Assembly (NCBI RefSeq): GCF_000737515.1
Contig: NZ_CP006587.1
Coordinates: 310,001-374,000 of the forward strand
Direction: 5' to 3'
DNA: 64,000 nucleotides
DNA from: Hymenobacter sp. APR13
Lineage (GTDB): Bacteria; Bacteroidota; Bacteroidia; Cytophagales; Hymenobacteraceae
In this document: positions 16,693-24,557 of the stretch, in pieces
Layout of the letters: every line of letters starts with the position of its first letter
Numbering within the stretch: the first letter of the stretch is position 1
Made by a program: the position numbers and the translations under genes
The notes under the pieces: model-generated
What the model was told of the DNA's origin: nothing
What the model saw: the letters and a program-made list of their open reading frames with translations, nothing else
The model's database searches: none

Positions 16693-17313
16693 TTGGAACG
16701 ACTTTTCATTACCGGCATCGGCACCGACGTAGGCAAAACCTTCGTCTCGGCCATTCTCACCGAAGCCCTGCAGGCCGATTACTGGAAGCCCGTGCAGGCC
16801 GGCCTCATCCCCACCACCGACGCGGCCACCGTGCGCGGCCTCGTGCAGAACCCCGTCAGCCACTTCTGGCCCGAGCGGTACCGGCTGCAGTTGCCAGCCT
16901 CGCCCCACGCCGCCGCCGCCGCCGAGGGCTTCACACTGCAACCCGATGATTTCCAGCTACCCGCCACCGACAATCACCTGCTGGTAGAAGGCGCGGGCGG
17001 CCTGCTGGTGCCCCTGGCCCCGGGTTTCCTCATTGCCGACCTGGCCCAGCAGCTGGCCCTCGACGTAGTGGTGGTGTCGCGCAACTACTTGGGCAGCATC
17101 AACCACACCCTGCTCACGCTGGAAGCCCTGCAGGCCCGCGGCCTGCGCGTGCGCGGCCTCGTGTTTAACGGGGAGCCCACCCTCGCCACCGAGGAGTTCA
17201 TTACCGCCCACACCGGCGTGCCCATCATGCCCCGCGTGCTGCTGGAGCCGGAAGTAACCCCCGCCGTAGTGAGCCGCTACGCCGCCGAATTCCGGGCGTG
17301 GTTTGGGCTGTAG
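16693..17313 (+). CDS. bioD: Dethiobiotin synthetase
   Basis: 206-residue ATP-dependent enzyme closing the ureido ring of dethiobiotin. P-loop GIGTDVGKT at residues 8-16, then YWKPVQAGL, LPASPHAAAAAEG, LVEGAGGLLVPL, VSRNYLGSINHTLLTLEAL and GLVFNGE, all standard BioD motifs. No ATG or GTG precedes the P-loop in frame; the TTG at 16693 (MERLFITG) gives a product of normal length, so a TTG start is proposed. Confidence 0.93.
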   Translation: MERLFITGIGTDVGKTFVSAILTEALQADYWKPVQAGLIPTTDAATVRGLVQNPVSHFWPERYRLQLPASPHAAAAAEGFTLQPDDFQLPATDNHLLVEGAGGLLVPLAPGFLIADLAQQLALDVVVVSRNYLGSINHTLLTLEALQARGLRVRGLVFNGEPTLATEEFITAHTGVPIMPRVLLEPEVTPAVVSRYAAEFRAWFGL

Positions 17314-17330
17314 AAAATTCGGCTGACGGC

Positions 17331-17588
17331 GTAGAGACGCAATATCTTGCGTCTCGTCGTTGAACGATCTGCTTGCTGACGCCCTCACGCAACGGCTAGG
17401 TCTGAATACCGAAGAATCCAGAGCTTTAAAGAACGTCATGCTGAGCTTGTCGAAGCATCTCTACCGCTTCGTATGAGCCGTCCAACGAAGCGGTAGAGAT
17501 GCTTCGGCAAGCTCAGCATGACCGGCTGCGGGTATCTTGCCCAGCTGCAACATCAGCAACGATGAGACGCAAGATGTTGCGTCTCTAC
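17331..17588. repeat. Repeat family A, copy 3, split by a family C palindrome
   Basis: Family A arms lie at 17331-17362 and 17557-17588; they are complementary with few mismatches and each is self-palindromic (GAGACGCAA...TTGCGTCTC). Instead of the 30-base loop of copy 1, about 190 bases separate them. This spacer contains the complete family C palindrome at 17434-17523. The layout looks like one repeat inserted into, or grown within, another. Confidence 0.8.
17434..17523. repeat. Repeat family C, TCATGCTGAGC variant, nested in family A
   Basis: Arms at 17434-17472 and 17485-17523 (start CGTCATGCTGAGCTTGTCGA) pair with one mismatch near the middle plus the last base; the loop is 12 bases. 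Same element type as 27213-27300 and 13851-13941. Confidence 0.85.
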
Positions 17589-17633
17589 ACCGCACCTACC
17601 CCGCCCCCAAACCACCGCCAGCGCGGGCGGTTG

Positions 17634-17641
17634 TAGCTTTG
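17634..17641 (+). promoter_or_regulatory. -7 promoter box for bioA
   Basis: TAGCTTTG matches TAnnTTTG; it is 31 bases upstream of the bioA ATG. A GC hairpin follows at 17646-17662 (GGCCGG - TCCCT - CCGGCC), so the transcript should begin at or just before a stem-loop. Confidence 0.6.
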
Positions 17642-17671
17642 CAGCGGCCGGTCCCTCCGGCCCCACCCGTA

Positions 17672-19003
17672 ATGCCTCAACCTACTTCCCTTGCCCTCCG
17701 CGACGCCGCCGTGCTGTGGCACCCCTACACCCAGATGCAAACCGCCCCGCTGCCCATCCCCGTGGTGCGGGGCGAAGGCAGCTGGCTGATTGCCGAAGAC
17801 GGCACCCGCTACCTCGACGCCATTTCCTCGTGGTGGGTGAACCTGCACGGCCACAGTCACCCCGCCATTGCGGAGCGCGTGAGCGAGCAGCTGCGCACCC
17901 TGGAGCACGTGCTGTTTGCCGGCTTCACCCACCCCGCCGCCGTGGAGCTGGCCGAGCAGCTGCTGGCCCTGCTGCCCGCCAACCAGGCCCGCGTGTTCTA
18001 CTCCGACAATGGCTCGACGGCCGTGGAAGTGGCCCTGAAAATGGTGCTGCAGTACTTCCACAACCAGGGCCAGCCCGCGCGCCGCACCTTCCTCTGCTTC
18101 CAGAACTCCTACCACGGCGACACCTTCGGGGCCATGGCCGTGAGTGCCCGCGGGGCCTTCACGGAGCCCTTCTGGCCGCTGCTGTTCGACGTGGAATTCC
18201 TCGACGTGCCGGTGCCGGGCCACGAGGCTACCACGCTGGCTCAGCTCGATGCGCTGCTGCTACGCCCCGATGTGGCCGGCTTCATCTTCGAGCCGCTGGT
18301 GCTGGGCACGGCGGGCATGGTGATGTACGAGCCCGAGGTGCTGAGCGAGATGCTGCGCCGCTGCCACCAGGCCGGGGTGCTCTGCATTTCGGATGAGGTA
18401 ATGACTGGTTTCGGTCGCACCGGGCCGCTGTTTGCCTCCGAGCTGCTGACGGAGCAGCCCGATATCATGTGCTTCTCCAAAGGCCTCACCGGCGGCACCA
18501 TGGCCATGGGCCTGACCACCTGCGCCGCGCCGGTGTACGAGGCGTTTCTGAGCCACGACAAGATGCGGGCCCTGTTCCACGGCCACTCCTACACCGCCAA
18601 CCCCGTGGCCTGCGCCGCCGCCCTGGCGAGTCTGGAACTGACACGGGCCGACGAATGCACCCGGCAGCGCCAGCGCATCGAGGCGGCCCACGCCGCGTTC
18701 CGCCGGGAAATCGAGGGTCAGCCGTGTATCCGGGCGGTGCGGCACCGGGGCACCATCCTGGCCGTGGAGTACGACCCCGGCGAGGGCACCAGCTACTTCA
18801 GCCGCCTCCGCGACGCCTTCTACCAGCTCGCCCTCGACCACCGCGTGGTGCTGCGCCCCCTCGGCAACGTAGTGTACCTGCTGCCACCCTACTGCACCAC
18901 CGACGAGGAGCTGGGCCTGCTCTACGACGTGCTGCGCCGCATGCGCCACCTGGTGCTCGACTTCACCCCCGCCCCCAACCTGCCCGAAATCCTGCATGAC
19001 TAA
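17672..19003 (+). CDS. bioA: Adenosylmethionine-8-amino-7-oxononanoate aminotransferase
   Basis: 443-residue class III PLP aminotransferase converting KAPA to DAPA with S-adenosylmethionine as amino donor. BioA-specific signatures: LWHPYTQMQTAP near the N-terminus, ISSWWVNLHGHSHP, FYSDNGSTAVEVALKM, SYHGDTFGAM, DEVMTGFGRTG and the PLP lysine Lys270 in CFSKGLTGGTMAMG, then FHGHSYTANP. The start at the ATG at 17672 (MPQPTSLAL) agrees with family length and lies just after the promoter box. The stop overlaps the start of the ketosynthase gene by eight bases, indicating tight co-expression. Confidence 0.96.
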   Translation: MPQPTSLALRDAAVLWHPYTQMQTAPLPIPVVRGEGSWLIAEDGTRYLDAISSWWVNLHGHSHPAIAERVSEQLRTLEHVLFAGFTHPAAVELAEQLLALLPANQARVFYSDNGSTAVEVALKMVLQYFHNQGQPARRTFLCFQNSYHGDTFGAMAVSARGAFTEPFWPLLFDVEFLDVPVPGHEATTLAQLDALLLRPDVAGFIFEPLVLGTAGMVMYEPEVLSEMLRRCHQAGVLCISDEVMTGFGRTGPLFASELLTEQPDIMCFSKGLTGGTMAMGLTTCAAPVYEAFLSHDKMRALFHGHSYTANPVACAAALASLELTRADECTRQRQRIEAAHAAFRREIEGQPCIRAVRHRGTILAVEYDPGEGTSYFSRLRDAFYQLALDHRVVLRPLGNVVYLLPPYCTTDEELGLLYDVLRRMRHLVLDFTPAPNLPEILHD

Positions 19004-20255
19004 CTCCCGCACCGGTGCCGAGGCCGTTACCGTTATCCGGGGCCGGGGCCGGGTATCGGCGCTGGGCCTGGCGCTGCCAACTGCTAGCGACGCCTCAGTT
19101 TCTCCCTTCACCACCCACCCCACCGGCGTACCCGTAGCCGCCCTGCCCGCCCCCGCCGAAGCAGCCGTAGCCGAGCTGCGCCGCCACCCCAGCTACCGCC
19201 AGCTCGACCGCACCGTGCTACTAGCCCTGATGGCCGCCCGCCAGGCCACCGCCCAGGCCGGGTGGGGAAACGGTGAAATGGTGAGTGGTGAAATGGTGAA
19301 TGATGGACAAGAACGTCACCTCACCAATTCACCAACTCACCAACTCACCAACTCACCCCTCGCCGTGAGCATCGGCAGCAGCCGGGGGGCGACGGGGCGG
19401 CTGGAGGAGTTTCACGCCGGGTTTCTGGCCGAAGGCAGCGTGCCGGTGGCGGCTTCGCCGCTTACCACGCTGGGCAACGTGGCCAGTTGGGTGGCCTACG
19501 ATGCCGGCCAGCACGGCGGGGCGGCCCTGAGCCACTCTAGCACCTGCAGCAGCGCGTTTCAGGCCCTGGGCAACGCCCGGGCCTGGCTGAAAGCCGGCAT
19601 GGCTACCCGGTTTCTGGCCGGCGGCACCGAGGCCCCGCTCACCGATTTCACCTTGGCCCAGATGCGCGCCATCGGCATCTACTCACCTTTGGCCGCCGCT
19701 GACTGGCCCTGCCGGCCGGGTGCGGGCCGGCCCTCCACGTTTGTGCTGGGCGAAGGTGCGGCCGTATTTGCCCTGGAGCAGCTTTCCGCCGCCCAGGCCG
19801 CGGCCGAAACCAGGCCCCTGCTGGTGCTGGCCGGGGTCGGCTTCGGCTTCGAGGCCATCGGCAGCAAAACCGGCCTCTCGCCCGACGGCCAACACTTCCA
19901 GCAGGCCATGCGCGAGGCCCTGGCCAGCCTCCCCCCCACCGACATCGACGCGGTGGTGCTGCACAGCCCCGGCACGCCCGCCGGCGACGCCGCCGAGCGG
20001 GCCGCCTTGCGCGCTGTGTTCGGGCCGGCGCTGCCGACGCTGCTGTCCAACAAATGGCTGGTGGGCCACACCCTGGGGGCCTCCGCCGCGCTCAGCCTCG
20101 ATTTCGCCTGCCATGTGTTGGAAACCCAACAATGGCCGGCCGCTCCCTTCGCCACCGACCTGGCATCGACAGCTGACAAGCCTATCCGGCGGATTCTGGT
20201 GAATGCGGCTGGTTTCGGCGGCAACGCGGCCAGCGCGGTGGTGGAACTGCGGTAG
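18996..20255 (+). CDS. Beta-ketoacyl synthase-like protein of the biotin locus
   Basis: 419 residues of the FabF/KAS-type thiolase fold. All three active-site residues can be placed: Cys184 in SHSSTCSSAFQALG, His323 in VVLHSPGTPAGD and His358 in KWLVGHTLGASAAL. It overlaps bioA by eight bases, so it probably works with biotin synthesis, perhaps in making or priming the pimeloyl chain; that role is inference. Residues about 93-121 (EMVSGEMVNDGQE...LTNSP) are low-complexity and encoded by a repeat-like inverted sequence at 19272-19358, located between the N-terminal helix region and SIGSSRG. This looks like a palindromic element read through in frame. Confidence 0.85.
   Translation: MTNSRTGAEAVTVIRGRGRVSALGLALPTASDASVSPFTTHPTGVPVAALPAPAEAAVAELRRHPSYRQLDRTVLLALMAARQATAQAGWGNGEMVSGEMVNDGQERHLTNSPTHQLTNSPLAVSIGSSRGATGRLEEFHAGFLAEGSVPVAASPLTTLGNVASWVAYDAGQHGGAALSHSSTCSSAFQALGNARAWLKAGMATRFLAGGTEAPLTDFTLAQMRAIGIYSPLAAADWPCRPGAGRPSTFVLGEGAAVFALEQLSAAQAAAETRPLLVLAGVGFGFEAIGSKTGLSPDGQHFQQAMREALASLPPTDIDAVVLHSPGTPAGDAAERAALRAVFGPALPTLLSNKWLVGHTLGASAALSLDFACHVLETQQWPAAPFATDLASTADKPIRRILVNAAGFGGNAASAVVELR
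19272..19358. repeat. Repeat-like inverted sequence inside the ketosynthase gene
   Basis: A left half made of GGTGAAATGGTGA units (19272-19304) and a right half of TCACCAACTCACCAACTCACC units (19318-19358) are roughly complementary. Such (TTGGTGAG)n/(CTCACCAA)n palindromes are intergenic in style. Here the sequence stays in frame and adds about 29 residues. Confidence 0.65.
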
Positions 20256-20259
20256 TACA

Positions 20260-20356
20260 GTAGCGCGAACTTTGTAGTTCGCGCCTCCGCGCCGTTCAAA
20301 CGAAACGACAGCAGGACCAATTGGCGCGGGGGCGCGAACTACAAAGTTCGCGCTAC
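20260..20356. repeat. Repeat family B, copy 3
   Basis: 34-base arms at 20260-20293 and 20323-20356 pair with one mismatch; the loop is 29 bases. It begins five bases after the ketosynthase stop codon. Confidence 0.85.
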
Positions 20357-20414
20357 TGCTCCGCAACGCCAACCGAAATCCTGCGTCTATAGCCTTCCCA
20401 ACCACAACCAACCT

Positions 20415-21773
20415 ATGCGTCGTTTCTCCCCGTTGCTGCTGGCCCTCGGTTTATCCGCGCCGGCCTTTGCCCAAACCAAACCCGCCACCACGCCCAACCC
20501 GCTGATCCGGCAGATGGTGGAGGAAATCTCCGAAAAGAACTTGCGCGACGACATCGACAAGCTCGTGAGCTTCGGCACGCGCCACACCCTGAGCGACACC
20601 CAAAGCAAGAAGCGCGGCATCGGGGCTTCCCGCAACTGGGTGGAAGGTGAGTTTCGCAAGTACAGCAAGGCCAGCGGCGGCCGCCTCAAAGTCGAGCAGG
20701 ACACGTTCACCATCAAGCCTGATGGCCGCCGCATCAACCGGCCCGTGCTGATGGCCAACGTCATGGCCACGCTGCCCGGCACCGACCCCACCGATAAGCG
20801 CGTGTTCATCGTGAGCGGCCACATAGACTCGCGGGTGTCGGACGTGATGAACGCCACCGCCGACGCCCCCGGCGCCAACGACGACGGCTCGGGCACGGTG
20901 GCCGTGATGGAGCTGGCCCGCGTGATGAGCAAGCAGCAGTTCCCGGCCACCATCATCTTCGTGGCGGTGCAGGGCGAGGAACAGGGCCTCTACGGCTCTA
21001 CGCACTTGGCCAAACGCGCTAAGAAGGAAGGCTGGAATCTGGTGGCGATGCTCAACAATGACATCATGGGCAACTCCACCGGCCACGACCCCGAAATCAA
21101 GAACACCACCCAGCTGCGCGTGTTCAGCGAAGGCGTGCCCGCCACCGAAACGCCCGACGAGGCCAAAGTACGCCGCACGTTGTCGTCAGAAAACGACTCG
21201 CCCAGCCGGCAGCTGGCCCGCTACAGCCGCGAGGCCACCAAGCAATACGTGCCCGGCCACGAGGTAGTACTGGAGTATCGCCCCGACCGGTTCCTACGCG
21301 GCGGCGACCATACGCCTTTCAACCAACAAGGCTTCACAGCGGTGCGCTTCTCAGAAGTAAACGAGGACTTCCGCCACCAGCACCAGGACCTGCGCACCGA
21401 AAACGGCGAGGAATACGGCGACTACGCCAAGTTCATGGATTTCGCCTACCTGCGTAAGAACACTGGCGTGAACCTGGCTACCCTGGCCGCGCTGGCCCTG
21501 GCCCCCGCCGCCCCCGAGAATGTGGGCGTGCTCACGGCCAACCTTACCAACCGCACCGAGCTGAAGTGGGAAGCCCCGAAAGCCGGCGAGAAGCCGGCCG
21601 GCTACTACGTGCTCATGCGCGAAACCAGCGCCCCCGAGTGGCAGCAGAAGTTCTTCGTAACCGACACCAAAGCCGACCTGCCCCACAGCAAGGACAACTT
21701 CATCTTCGGCGTGGTCAGCGTGGACGCTGAGGGCCACGAGAGCCTGCCGGTTCTGCCCAAGCCAGTGCGGTAG
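20415..21773 (+). CDS. Secreted M28-family metallopeptidase
   Basis: 452 residues. A signal peptide (MRRFSPLLLALGLSAPAFAQ) is followed by the zinc peptidase domain with the metal ligands in VSGHIDSR, GANDDGSG, VQGEEQGLYGS and MLNNDIMGNS, plus a late His in GGDHTPFNQQG. This is the M28 aminopeptidase/carboxypeptidase-like fold, acting in the periplasm or outside the cell. After about residue 365 comes a fibronectin-III-like C-terminal domain (PAAPENVGVLTANLTNRTELKWEAP). No T9SS sorting domain is visible. Peptide specificity is unknown. Confidence 0.92.
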   Translation: MRRFSPLLLALGLSAPAFAQTKPATTPNPLIRQMVEEISEKNLRDDIDKLVSFGTRHTLSDTQSKKRGIGASRNWVEGEFRKYSKASGGRLKVEQDTFTIKPDGRRINRPVLMANVMATLPGTDPTDKRVFIVSGHIDSRVSDVMNATADAPGANDDGSGTVAVMELARVMSKQQFPATIIFVAVQGEEQGLYGSTHLAKRAKKEGWNLVAMLNNDIMGNSTGHDPEIKNTTQLRVFSEGVPATETPDEAKVRRTLSSENDSPSRQLARYSREATKQYVPGHEVVLEYRPDRFLRGGDHTPFNQQGFTAVRFSEVNEDFRHQHQDLRTENGEEYGDYAKFMDFAYLRKNTGVNLATLAALALAPAAPENVGVLTANLTNRTELKWEAPKAGEKPAGYYVLMRETSAPEWQQKFFVTDTKADLPHSKDNFIFGVVSVDAEGHESLPVLPKPVR

Positions 21774-21861
21774 CTACAAGGCAGCTGCTGGTGGCTTGCA
21801 ACCTATTGCACTGGCCAAGAATCTAATAGATGTTGTCTTCTATCTAAATCCGTAACTGTCT

Positions 21862-22563
21862 ATGAAAAATTCTTTTAGCTCTAGTTGGCTGATGCTGTTC
21901 TCGCTTTTACTGCTGGCGCTCACAGGATGCGGCAAAGACGAGCCCCGCCTGACGGAAGTTCACGGCACGGTCATCAACAAATACACCCGCCAGCCAGTGC
22001 CCAATGCTGTTGTGGGATTTGCCCGGTTCTATGGCGGCAGTTGGCTCGGGGGCAGCGGCCGGGCCGATTCGGTGAGCAAGACCCGCACTGATGCGGCCGG
22101 CCGCTACAGTGTCTCGTTTACGGGGCCGACGCAGGGCGAGTACATTGCTCGGATTGAAGGCCCGTTGTATGACCCGGTGTTGGGCTACGACGGCGGTTAC
22201 CCGGTTAGCTATGGCGTGCGCAACGAGCTACATCTGGAAGTCACACCGCTAAAAACCGTAACGGTGAATGTGAACGTCAGCAAAGGTGGCAAGTCAGACA
22301 TCCGGTTTCAATTTATGGCTACCGACCAGGGTCCTTGGTTTAATGCCGGTTTCATTTTTATAGACACCATAAGAGCTAACCAGACTTTGCGCTTCACGCG
22401 CCAGGTACCAGTAGTGCCCAACCGTCAGTATCGGTTTCACCAATATATCGCCAACCGCTATCTGGTTCCGGGCACCAATACCAGTCAATACAGGGATGAG
22501 TCGGGGGTGAGCATCGACCGTTTCGTTGGTTATAACGATACTACCGTTATCAACTTCAATTAA
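21862..22563 (+). CDS. Lipoprotein with a carboxypeptidase-regulatory-like domain
   Basis: 233 residues with a lipobox (LLLALTGCGKD). The start of the mature region reads EVHGTVINKYTRQPVPNAVVG...TRTDAAGRYSVSF, the CarboxypepD_reg/CNA-B type beta sandwich found in many Bacteroidota surface proteins and in TonB-dependent receptors. The remainder is beta-rich without a recognised domain. Likely anchored in the outer membrane; role unknown. Codon use is less GC-biased than that of flanking genes. Confidence 0.75.
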   Translation: MKNSFSSSWLMLFSLLLLALTGCGKDEPRLTEVHGTVINKYTRQPVPNAVVGFARFYGGSWLGGSGRADSVSKTRTDAAGRYSVSFTGPTQGEYIARIEGPLYDPVLGYDGGYPVSYGVRNELHLEVTPLKTVTVNVNVSKGGKSDIRFQFMATDQGPWFNAGFIFIDTIRANQTLRFTRQVPVVPNRQYRFHQYIANRYLVPGTNTSQYRDESGVSIDRFVGYNDTTVINFN

Positions 22564-22704
22564 GCTGCCGGAAACGGCACTTCGCATTGCTTCAATTCAC
22601 AGGACTTGCGTAGCTGAAGTTTTTAAAGCCACTTTTGCTTGCTACCGCCGGCCGAGTCCAGCACAACCTTCTGCGTTATTTTCTTTCTACCCGGCACGCA
22701 CCTC

Positions 22705-23103
22705 ATGCCGCCCATCCCCGACAACGTACTCAACCGCCTGGCCCAGCACCAGCTGCCGTGCAAATGGGCTTGGGCGTGGTTTGCCGTGTTGTCCGTAGAG
22801 GCGCAGCAGGCCCGGCTAACTGAACTGGCGGACTACATTCAGCAGGCGCACCCCACCCCGGCGCTGGTGCAGCAGGCCCTGACGGAAGCTCCCGTGAAGC
22901 CCACCGCCACCCCGCTGGTGTTGCTGAGAATTCACGGCCTGCCGGAGGCACTGCGTCGCATCCAGCAACTGCCGCCACCCGAATATCCGAATGCTTTCCG
23001 GGCGTTGTTGAGCCTCTTCAGAGTGGCCGACGCCCACCGCCGCCGCACCCAGTGCCAGCATGGCTGCACCCACGACTGGCATAACTTGCCGCCGCTGTCC
23101 TGA
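22705..23103 (+). CDS. Hypothetical protein, DUF5958-like
   Basis: 132 residues from the ATG at 22705 (MPPIPDNVLNRLAQHQ). The pattern WAWFAVLSVEAQQARLTELADYIQQA...LTEAPVKPTATPLVLLRIHGL and a C-terminal Cys/His/Trp segment (TQCQHGCTHDWHNL) resembles the DUF5958 family as I remember it, mainly helical proteins without known function. An upstream in-frame start at 22639 is less likely. Cytoplasmic. Confidence 0.6.
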   Translation: MPPIPDNVLNRLAQHQLPCKWAWAWFAVLSVEAQQARLTELADYIQQAHPTPALVQQALTEAPVKPTATPLVLLRIHGLPEALRRIQQLPPPEYPNAFRALLSLFRVADAHRRRTQCQHGCTHDWHNLPPLS

Positions 23104-23297
23104 AGGGCCCTACCATTTCGGCGGCTTGCCCTACCAAAATGGGGTGGCAGGCCAACTAGCTCCCATTGCTGCTGCCGCTGAAAACCTCGTTTTTGAAGCG
23201 CAATCGACCTTCAAGCCAAGCCAACTACTGGCTGGCACGGCGCGTGTACCATCTGTCGCAACAGTTTCACTTTTGCGGCCCTGGGCCACTCCTGATT

Positions 23298-24065
23298 ATG
23301 CTTACGCTGTATATTTTTCTTGCCTTGGGGCTGGTGTTGCTCTTTATGGGCCTGTGCATTGCGCAGGAATACGAACGGGCCATTGTGTTTCGGCTGGGCC
23401 GGTATGTAGGGCAGCGCGGGCCGGGGCTGTACTGGATTATCCCGTTCATTGAGCGCCGGCAAACCATCGACATCCGCACCAAAACCGTGGACCTGGAGCA
23501 GCAGGAAACCATCACTAAAGACAGCGTCACCATCAAGGTGAATGCCGTGCTCTGGTTTAAGGTGGTGGATCCAGCCAACGCCATCATCAAGGTGGCCAAC
23601 TTCAACCAGGCCGTTTACCAGCTGGCCGTTACGGCACTGCGCAACATCATCGGGCAGCACCAGCTGGATGAGGTTCTGCGCGGCCGCCAGCAGATCAACG
23701 CCTCCCTGCTGCAGCTGGTAGACGCCGCCACCGAGCCCTGGGGCGTGAAGATTGAGCTGGTGGAAATCAAGGATGTGGAGATTCCCGAATCCATGCAGCG
23801 CGCCATGGCCCGCGAGGCCGAGGCCATCCGCGAGAAGCGGGCCCGCATCATCAAGGCCGAAGCCGAGCTGGAAGCCAGCGTGAAGCTCACGCAGGGAGCC
23901 CGCGAGATGGAAAATAGCCCTATGGCCCTGGAACTGCGCCGCATGCAGATGCTCTCGGAAATCGGCATTGACAACAACACGACCACCGTGGTGCTCATTC
24001 CGTCGGAGTTCACCAACCTGGCCCGCGGCTTTGCCCAAGGGCAGTCGGCTACCACGGTTTCGTAA
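23298..24065 (+). CDS. Slipin (stomatin/SPFH-family membrane protein)
   Basis: 255 residues. One N-terminal membrane helix (LTLYIFLALGLVLLFMGLCI) leads into the SPFH/band-7 domain: EYERAIVFRLGRYVGQRGPGLYWIIPFIE, IDIRTKTVDLEQQETITKDSV, VNAVLWFKVVDPANAI and a coiled-coil segment rich in EAEAIREKRARIIKAEAE. This is the slipin subgroup of stomatin-like proteins, which form large membrane-bound oligomers and organise membrane domains; often paired with an NfeD protein, none of which is seen here. The ATG at 23298 was chosen because it precedes the helix directly. The upstream 194 bases hold no gene. Confidence 0.92.
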   Translation: MLTLYIFLALGLVLLFMGLCIAQEYERAIVFRLGRYVGQRGPGLYWIIPFIERRQTIDIRTKTVDLEQQETITKDSVTIKVNAVLWFKVVDPANAIIKVANFNQAVYQLAVTALRNIIGQHQLDEVLRGRQQINASLLQLVDAATEPWGVKIELVEIKDVEIPESMQRAMAREAEAIREKRARIIKAEAELEASVKLTQGAREMENSPMALELRRMQMLSEIGIDNNTTTVVLIPSEFTNLARGFAQGQSATTVS

Positions 24066-24261
24066 GCCGGGCGGGCTGCTGCAAGCGGCCCGGGCGCTGT
24101 CCGTCAGTTGGCCGCTTGCAGCGCAGAAACGATGTGCTGCGGCCAGCTGTAGGGCCACTTTTTCCGGATCCGATTTGGAAGTTACCACAACTGCGGCCGT
24201 ACTTGCGGCCGCAAAACGGCGCGGAAGCTTGTTCCTTACGCCAGCCGTTGCCCCTCCCATC

Positions 24262-24408
24262 ATGCGCCTTTCCGCTGTTTCGTCTGCTTCCTGTGCCTCA
24301 CTGGCTTGCGCCGGCGTGGTGTGCGTGGTGCGGAAGAACAGCAAGCGGGCCGGCCTGACCCTGGGCCTGATGATGGTCAAGAAATCGAAGAAACGCAACC
24401 CGACCTGA
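24262..24408 (+). CDS. Candidate 48-residue small membrane protein
   Basis: ATG at 24262, TGA at 24406-24408. A short hydrophobic N-terminal part (ASCASLACAGVVCVV) is followed by a basic tail with RKNSKRAGLTLG and KKSKKRN. One membrane helix with a positive cytoplasmic tail is plausible. It stands alone in front of a strong intrinsic terminator, which gives it the look of a real short transcription unit, but the longer frame it lies in extends back over the slipin 3' end, so chance cannot be excluded. Confidence 0.35.
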   Translation: MRLSAVSSASCASLACAGVVCVVRKNSKRAGLTLGLMMVKKSKKRNPT

Positions 24409-24450
24409 CCGTCGCAACCGTTCGTCGTACCTCCCTACCACTGAACTTCC

Positions 24451-24486
24451 AAGCGCCGGTCCTTCCTAGGATCGGCGCTTTTTTTT
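24451..24486 (+). terminator. Strong intrinsic terminator upstream of lysC
   Basis: AAGCGCCGGTCC (24451-24462) pairs with GGATCGGCGCTT (24469-24480) with one G-U type mismatch, loop TTCCTA, then an eight-base T-run. Confidence 0.85.
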
Positions 24487-24557
24487 CGCCTGATGTTTCA
24501 CCTAGCCCGCAACCTGGCGGGCGCATTTCCCGACCTTCCGGTTCGGTTTCCTGCACT

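Larger units (their letters stand above)
24066..24557. other. Intergenic region between slipin and lysC
   Basis: About 490 bases. It contains a perfect 13-base stem (24078-24090 with 24110-24122, GCTGCAAGCGGCC), a candidate small ORF at 24262-24408 and a strong terminator at 24451-24486. Nothing else was recognised. Confidence 0.5.
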
